Positions 57,513-64,000 of a stretch of 64,000 nucleotides of DNA are shown here, in pieces; positions within the stretch are counted from its first letter, which is position 1; every line of letters begins with the position of its first letter. A program made the translations under genes and the position numbers. The stretch is from NCBI RefSeq assembly GCF_032884065.1, contig NC_088883.1, positions 26,363,355 to 26,427,354 of the forward strand. Reading direction: 5' to 3'. The notes below the pieces were generated by a model. The model was not told the DNA's origin. It made no database searches and saw only the letters and a program-made list of their open reading frames with translations. Source of the stretch: Artemia franciscana (taxonomy: Eukaryota > Arthropoda > Branchiopoda > Anostraca > Artemiidae).

Positions 57513-57862
57513 AAATATTAAATATTAAAAATTAAATATTCCAACCGTCTTTCTTTCATTTTTAAATAATCAGAAAGTAAAGTCTGTTTCAAATGAAAGT
57601 GAAACAGAAAAATTTCTGAAGTGAACAGAGAAGAAAGTTCTTGTTTCACAGAAAGTGAAACAGAAAAAAAATGAACAGTGAAACAGAAAAATTTGAAACA
57701 GAAAAAAAGTGAAACAAGAAAAACAAGAAAAATTTCTCACCCGAGATCGTCCACAAGAACTTTTCTGGGTGGAACTTTCAGCTAGAATGGAATTGTCTGG
57801 AGGGGGGGAATTGGAATCTTTTCAATTGAAAAACCTTTTTTACAAAGCAAGCTTGTTAAAGA

Positions 57863-58310
57863 AAAGTTACTACCACAAATCACCATCAAAAATAAATTAA
57901 ACCCAAAATGAAGAGAAATTACAATAAATAAACCGATTAAAACTCGAAACAAGCAAAAATTAACATGAGTGGGGCTGACAACCACGCCTCATGACCAGAA
58001 TATAATATGCACTTTACTGGGAACAAAATACATTTTAAACGTTTTCACTTTTTTGACTTATAATAAATAAAGAAGTATTAAGACTTTAAGGAATAATTAT
58101 AAGAATATGTATATTAAACTGACAATCCACAATTACTTTTTTTTATAAAGTGCAAATTATGTTCTGGTCTTGAAAAAAAACATGGGGGTCGTAAGCCCAA
58201 TCCTTTTAATTTTTGCACATTTTGAGTTTGACTAGGTTATCTATTGCAATTTCTGTTCGTTTTGAGTTTCATTTATTTATTAATGGTGATTTGTGGTAGT
58301 TCTGCACTTA
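57863..58310. repeat. Family D foldback element
   Basis: The left arm 57,863-58,020 (ACCACAAATCACCATCAAAA, AACTCGAAACAAGCAAAAAT, GACCAGAATATAATATGCAC) pairs with the right arm 58,143-58,310 (GTGCAAATTATGTTCTGGTC, TCGTTTTGAGTTTCATTTAT, ATGGTGATTTGTGGTAG). One arm of the same family lies at 46,790-46,985. Confidence 0.78.
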
Positions 58311-58920
58311 TAAGATAAGAAAAAGTTACTCGTAGAATTTGAAAACGCTTTCGTCCGTAAAAACTTAAACAATAATAATGTGTTGGTTCCCAAAGGAAGA
58401 GGTTCTCAAATTCTTTCAAAGGAAAGCTTAACCGTCTTAAACTTTATGGTACCATATGTTTTTAGCTTAATTTTGATGATTTTTCGCCTACATTTTTTTG
58501 CTCTTCTTTTTTTAATTTGGCACCCGCTACTGCCAAAAATCGCAGAGGTTCATATGGAGGCCCTTTCAACAAAATGGAATTACAAATTTTTCATTTATTT
58601 ATTGATGGTGATTTGTGGTTGTTCTACACTTATAAGATAAGAAAAAGTTACTCGTAGAATTTGACAACGCTTTCGTCCGTAAAAACTTAAGCAATAATAA
58701 TGTGTTGGTTCCCAAAGGAAAAGGTTTTCAAATTCTTTCAAAGAAAAGCTTAACCGTCTTAAACTTTATGGTACCATATATTTTTAGCTTAATTTTGATG
58801 ATTTTTCGCCTAAATTTTTTTGATCTTCTTTTTTTTTTAATTTGGCGCTCGCTACTGCCAAAAATCGTAGAGGTTCATATGGAGACCCTTTCAACAAAGT
58901 GGAATTGTAATTTTTTTTTC
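58286..58920. repeat. Direct tandem duplication, about 320-bp unit
   Basis: Two copies begin GTGATTTGTGGTAGTTCTGC (58,286) and GTGATTTGTGGTTGTTCTAC (58,607). Both include AAAGTTACTCGTAGAATTTG, GTTGGTTCCCAAAGGAA and AAAATCGCAGAGGTTCATAT or a close variant. They differ at scattered sites. The frames of 86 and 73 codons in the copies are alike only because of the duplication. Confidence 0.93.
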
Positions 58921-59149
58921 TAAGTTTTTAAGATACTTATGGTGTCTAAATTCCTCTTCTTCACTTTCCTTACATCTTCTCAACAACAAAAAAAAAAAAT
59001 CGTAACTCAAATAAAATTCTCAATTTTGGAAAACTGTTTTCCATGGGGGGGGGGGGGAGGGTGTAGAGGATTTCCAGGCGGTATTTTCAACGGGGTATTT
59101 TCCGCGGGAAGAGGAAGAAAACGGGGGAAAGGACCCCCTAGGCACCCCC

Positions 59150-59255
59150 TAAAAGTCATACAATCTTAACGAAAATCACACCATCAGATTCAGCGTATCA
59201 GAGAACCTTATTGTAGAAGTTTCAAGCTCATATCTACAAAAATGTGGAATTTCGT
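59150..59255 (+). repeat. Family A unique-region fragment
   Basis: CCCCCTAAAAGTCATACAAT, CACACCATCAGATTCAGCGT and CAAAAATGTGGAATTTCGT equal part of full copies such as 32,660-32,775. Confidence 0.8.
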
Positions 59256-59665
59256 GGTATTTTTCACTTACGAACGGGTTATCAGATCTTAATGAAATTT
59301 GATGTTTAGAAGGATATCGTGTCTCAGAGCTCTTATTTTAGAACCTGACCGGATCTGGTGACATTGGGTGGATTTGGAGAGGAAAACCTAAAATCTTAGA
59401 AAACGCTTAGAGTGGAGGGATCGGGATGAAACCTGGTGGGAAAAATAAGCACAAGTCCTAGATACGTGATTGACATTACTGGAGTGGATCCGCTCTTTTT
59501 GGGGGAGTTGGGGGAGGGTTAATTTTGAAAAATTAGAAAAAATGAGGTATTTTTAACTTACGAACGGGTGATCGGATCTCAATGAAAATTGATATTTGGA
59601 AGGATATCGTGTCTCAAAGCTCTTATTTTAAATCCCGACCGGATCTGGTGACATTGGTCACCCGG
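59251..59665. repeat. Two direct copies of a 120-bp segment, 296 bp apart
   Basis: CTTACGAACGGGTTATCAG through GGATATCGTGTCTCAGAGC to CCGGATCTGGTGACATTGG occurs at about 59,263-59,377 and again at 59,558-59,661 with a few substitutions. Confidence 0.88.
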
Positions 59666-60190
59666 TCTTGACAGCATACACCGATTCAAAATACCCCTGC
59701 TTCCCCTCTAGATACTGTGTTGATTGGCATAATAAATCTTTCCTTTCCTTTAAAAATAGGTGTTTGTATTTGGGGCCTTTGTAACACTAACTGTTTTTAT
59801 GATATCTGATCCATATTTCTATTTACATTTTCGAATTTTCTGGGGGCGGTGCTTCAGGCGATTCGGCTGAATATTCGTAGAAATATAGATTTAACCTTGA
59901 TCTCCCGTCATATGGAAGAACAGATATGTGGATATATATTAGATTGAAGTGTGCTTTATTGTTGCTGGGGGGGGCTTCCTCCTTATTGTGGATACAGTTG
60001 TTTGTTTAGGAGAATTATCTTTTATTTTGTAAAGGAAATACACTATGCGAGTCGCTTTTCTCGAAGCTTTGTTCTTAAAAAGTGGTGCTTGAATTTAAAG
60101 AGTTGGCTTTGAGGGGTGGTAACAGCTTCAATATTTGGGATAATACCGGCTATGATATTATAAACGAAAAGAAAATAAACATTAAGAAGA
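59666..60190. other. No gene recognised
   Basis: Nothing supported beyond a short G run at about 59,967. No repeat family of the window matches. Confidence 0.4.
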
Positions 60191-60194
60191 GGAT

Positions 60195-60545
60195 TTCAAA
60201 TTAAAATAAAGAGCGATATTAACAGCTAAAACATACAGAAATTATCATGCATGCCCCAGGAGTAGAAGAGCTCGTTACTTTTTCACTGTAATTTGTTTTA
60301 TACAATAATATTTCCAGTTCAAATGTTTACAAAGGCAATAGGCAAATGAAAAAAAGAAAACTTGCAATTATCCACCTTTTGCCCTCACAAATGCTTTCAA
60401 ATAGCACTAAGAGAACTTCAACGCAACTATATGAGGACTCAAAAGGGAATTGGCTAGATCCCCTCATATACTGTTTATGTTTTTTTTTTTGCTGGTTTTA
60501 AGTTTTAATGTTGCTGATTACTTTCATTTGAAAATACTTTATCTA
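60195..60545. repeat. Family A-like module, degenerate
   Basis: AAATAAAGAGCGATATTAAC and AAACATACAGAAATTATCAT on the left match CTGGTTTTAAGTTTTAATGT and TTGCTGATTACTTTCATTTG on the right as a worn inverted pair. Confidence 0.55.
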
Positions 60546-60787
60546 TCTTAATAAACGGTCAATAATTATAAATGTAAATATATATTTTCGGTTTTCTCCT
60601 CCTAGTGCCCTTAATATATTCTCCAGAAATCGTCCGCTGACTAAAATTAGAGACCCAACCACCGAAAAAAACTGTCACTCTGAAGGTCAAGACTTCGGAA
60701 AAATTTGTCTAGAGCCTGAATTTTGGGAAAAAAACCATATGAATAGGGTCACATTCGTATGCGTTTCTTATCGTTTTGTTTCCTTTA

Positions 60788-62530
60788 TCGAACAGTTCGT
60801 GGTAACGAACTGTAGTAAAGAGCGACCCGGCTCAATAGTAAACGAAACTCTAAAAAACGGAATTTTGATATTAAAATGTACATCAAAAGAATCGGATTTT
60901 CATGCTGATTTTAAATATATAAGTTTCATCAAATTTAGTCTTTGTCATCAAAAGTTACAAGCCTGAGAAAATTTGCCTTATTTTGGAAAATAGGGGGAAA
61001 CACCCCCTAAAAGTCATAGACTCTTAACAAAAATCACACCATCGCATTCGGCGCATCAGAGAACCCTATAGCACAAATTTCAAGCTCCTATCTGCAAAAA
61101 TGTGAAATTTCGTATTTTTTGCCAGAAGACAAATCACGGGTGCGTGTTTATTTGTTTGTTTTTTGTTTTTTTCTTTTCCCCAGGGGTCATCGTATCGACC
61201 AAGTGGTCCTAGAATGTCGCAAGAGGGCTCATTCTAACGGAAATGAAAACTTCTAGTGCCCTTTTAAAGTGACAAAAGAAATTGGAGGGCACCTAGGCCC
61301 CCTCCCACGCTCATTTTTCTCCAAAGTCAACGGATCAAAATTTTGAGATAGCCACTTTGTTCCGCATAGTCAAAAACCATAATAAGTATTTCTTTGGGAA
61401 TGACACTCCCCCACAGTCCCTGGGGGAGGGGCTGCAAGTTACAAACTTTGACCAGTGTTTACATATAATAATGGTTATTGGGAAGTGTACAGACGTTTTC
61501 AGGGGATTTTTTTTTGGTTTTGGGGGTGGTGTTGAGGGGAGGGGGCCATGTGGGAGGATCTTTCCTTGGAGACATATGTCATGGAGAACAGAAATTCAAT
61601 GAAAAGGGCGCAGGATTTTCTAAAATTACTATAAAAAAACAATGAAAAAATAAACATGGAAACGTTTTTTCAATTGAAAGTAAGGAGTAGCATTGAAACT
61701 TAAAGCGGACAGAGATTATTACGCATATGAGGGGTTCTAAAAATACTTTAGCATAAAGAGCGAGGTATTTAGGAGGAGATAAATACCTCGCTCTTTATGC
61801 TATAGTATTTTTAGTAATTTCAACTATTTATTCTACGGTCTTTCTGATTCAGGGGTCGTTCTTAAAGAATTGGGACAAAACTTACGATTATTGTAAAGAG
61901 CGAGGTATTAACGAGGGTACAAACCCCCTCATATACATAATAAAAATTTAAGAATATAAAAAGTTTGTCGTTAAGTTAATTCTTAAGTTACATATATTTT
62001 TTACTAATAAAAATATTCGTTAAAAATTAAAATTTGTAGTTGCCTTTTTGTGTAACCGAAAAATTGCAGGGCAACTAGGCCTCCTTCCTCACCCCTTGTT
62101 TCTCAAAATCGTCTGATTAAAACTAAGAGAAAGCCATTTAGCCAAAAAAGGAATTAATATGCAAATTTCATTTTAATAATTTATGTGTGGAGAGCCAAAA
62201 TCAAACATGCATTAATTCGTAAACGTTCAGAAATTACATAAAAAAACTAGTTTTTTCAACTGAAAGTAAGGAGCGACATTAAAACTTAAAACGAACAGAG
62301 ATTACTCCGTATATGAAATGGGTTATCCCCTCCGCAATCCCTCGCTCTTTACGCTAAAGTTTGACTCTTTGCCACAATTCTGCTTTTTAAAACAATTAAA
62401 AGCTTTAGCGTAAAGAGCGAGGGATTGCGGTGGGGACAACCCATTTCATATACGTAGTAATTTCTGTTCGTTTTAAGTTTTAATGTCGCTCCTTACTTTC
62501 AGTTAAAAAAAACTAGTTTTTTATGTAATT
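60788..62530 (+). mobile_element. Family A foldback element, full-length copy
   Basis: It starts TCGAACAGTTCGTGGTAACG and ends AACTAGTTTTTTATGTAATT. It contains the full unique region, the small hairpin at 61,730-61,810 (CTTTAGCATAAAGAGCGAGG against its complement), a second module and the terminal hairpin 62,260-62,510 with arms of about 115 bp. It is very similar to the reverse of 7,807-9,554, which suggests recent activity. Confidence 0.88.
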
Positions 62531-62542
62531 AATGTATACAAG

Positions 62543-62640
62543 CATGATTAGCGCAATTGATAGCGCGTTGGACCTCGGAAGATCGTGATCTTTGTTCGAA
62601 GATCATGGGTTCGGCTTTTAAAGTAGTCGAGTTTTTGATT
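62543..62640 (+). pseudogene. tRNA-like sequence with a short internal duplication
   Basis: GCATGATTAGCGCAATTGAT and AGCGCGTTGGACCTC resemble a tRNA acceptor/D-arm region with a good A box. GATCATGGGTTCGGC resembles the T arm and B box. Between them GAAGATCGTGATC and GAAGATCATGGG look like a duplicated stem, which breaks the cloverleaf. The elongator tRNA-Met pattern is the nearest in my memory. It is probably a tRNA pseudogene or SINE head. Confidence 0.5.
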
Positions 62641-64000
62641 GGAATGTTTTTTCATAGTCGAATAGGTTATACAGGGACGTAGTTTGTTGCGAGGCGGGAA
62701 GGGGGAGGGACAACTTTCCCTGTCAGACATGCCAGACTTGCCCCCGTTCGCCTCAATTATAATAAGTCAAATAAATCCAATAGTCGCAATATATTTTCAC
62801 TAAAGGTAATTGTCTTTGCTAAATACAAAAAAATTATATTATAATATAGTTTGATTGTCGATAGTATTGAATAATTAGTCAAACTTGCAAAAAGATCTGC
62901 CGAATAAAATAAAGATGAAATTAAAATTCTAAAAAAAAAAATGTTAACCAAACGTAGTTTGGTCCCATGGTACTTTGATTTAAAGGGCAAATTTGTTAGG
63001 AAATATATAGCGAAAAAAATTAAAGAGGATAAAAAAAGAATATTAGGAATAGAAAATTGGGAAAACATAGGAGAAATAACTACCAATCTTTTAAAATTAA
63101 ATACAAGAGATTCAGTGGATAAGAAAATCAAGACACTACCAATACTTTAATCACCATTGGGTCAGGTTGTACCTGCACATAAGAGAGAGAGAAAGAGAGG
63201 GGGTATATCCTCTTCATGACTGGTCAGACGAAAGTTTTGAAAACGTGACATAAAACCTGTGAAACTCTTGATCACTGGTCTACCCCCACCAAATCTAATT
63301 CCCTGAAAAGTGAAAAATTTCTGTTCTTTTCTTTATCTATTCCTTGATGAACGTCTTATCAAAATATGCCTGAGTATATTTAGCAAAATTATGAGTTCGT
63401 GGAAAATATGAAAGACGACCGTAAAACTGATAAAAAAAATGTTAGAAAAATGGAGGAAGATTGCCAACCTTTTAATAGAGTACAGTAGACCGATAATTGA
63501 TAAGGTGGAAATAAAAACAATTACAATTTTTTGGTCACATTCGTTGTGTCCCTTCCTGTACACCTGAAAAGTCAAGTGGCACATTTATTCACGATTGGTT
63601 TGAAGAAGATGAAATGCAAAATTTTGTGTGAAAATTCTTCAAAACTCAAAAATTTAACCTTTAGTATAGTCTAAAATTAGACTTCCGAAATCATAAATTC
63701 CAGTGTTGCCGTCTGCAGTGCATTTGCAGTATTTTGTGCCTTCTCCGCCAATATAGCGACTTACTCTATATATTAGAAAATAGTACTTTTACTGTAGGCT
63801 GCTTGTAAAAATTTACACATTTCTGGAACTATAGTATTTTTCACTTGTTGCAGAACAATATAAATTCCTAATATCGAGAAGGCTAAGATAGTAACTTAAA
63901 GGAAAACAGAAAGTATAATATAAAAGAAAATGAAATTATGCACGGGCAGGACTCTTAAAGTGGCCTGGGTGGCTTTGCTTTGCTTGAACAGAAGGAATAG
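62641..64000. other. No gene recognised
   Basis: Open frames at 62,757-63,131 (minus) and 62,941-63,150 (plus) overlap each other and show no recognised domain. The rest of the window end is AT-rich and without a named feature. Confidence 0.45.

Noticed and set aside
62941..63150. 69-codon Lys-rich frame on the plus strand
   Set aside because: AT-rich composition alone gives such frames. It overlaps a longer frame on the other strand, and neither has a domain.

Overview
This is eukaryotic, AT-rich, intron-scale DNA, almost certainly from an arthropod and plausibly a crustacean. The only conserved cellular gene visible is myosin phosphatase target subunit (MYPT, PPP1R12; Drosophila Mbs). Its residues are closer to my recollection of arthropod Mbs than of vertebrate MYPT1. 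A branchiopod such as Artemia is my best guess from the general look of the dispersed repeats. That guess rests on memory, not on a search.

Layout. 1-27,100 lies upstream of the first Mbs coding exon and is mostly decayed mobile DNA: fragments of an RTE-like non-LTR retrotransposon, a minus-strand Jockey-like retrotransposon, several copies of a foldback element of about 1.75 kb (called family A here), two loci of a minisatellite of about 135-140 bp, and small inverted-repeat elements. Mbs coding exon 1 is 27,176-27,424 and exon 2 is 53,812-53,942, both on the plus strand, with a 26,387-bp intron between them. After exon 2, 54,000-64,000 returns to RTE fragments, long (TA)n tracts, foldback elements and tRNA-like sequences. 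I found no third Mbs exon.

The intron is the most interesting part. From about 47.8 kb down to 37.48 kb its minus strand carries, in collinear order, broken pieces of a TTF-zinc-finger/hAT-dimerisation (ZMYM1-like, DUF4371-type) gene or transposon: a zinc-finger segment, a segment with an LSNTRW motif, and a segment ending at a good splice donor. Between the last two pieces a short stretch of the coding region has been amplified into a tandem array of about 8.5 kb with 136-142 bp units, more than 50 copies. The array contains a 5'-truncated non-LTR retrotransposon fused in frame to a unit. It also contains an inverted duplication of about nine units that keeps the same order of diagnostic variants as its source. 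The same intron holds a 100-bp-arm near-perfect palindrome inside a family of nested inverted repeats.

A second clear result is an 839-bp Helitron with precise ends (5' TC, 3' hairpin plus CTAG, A|T target) inside a family A copy at 51,340-52,178. It retains the last 47 codons of a Helitron helicase.

The window shows no operons, CRISPR arrays or bacterial features. The features do not form a pathway: one host gene is present, and the rest is the history of insertions and duplications around and inside it. Repeat boundaries are by eye and good to a few bases where a precise motif is named, otherwise to some tens of bases.
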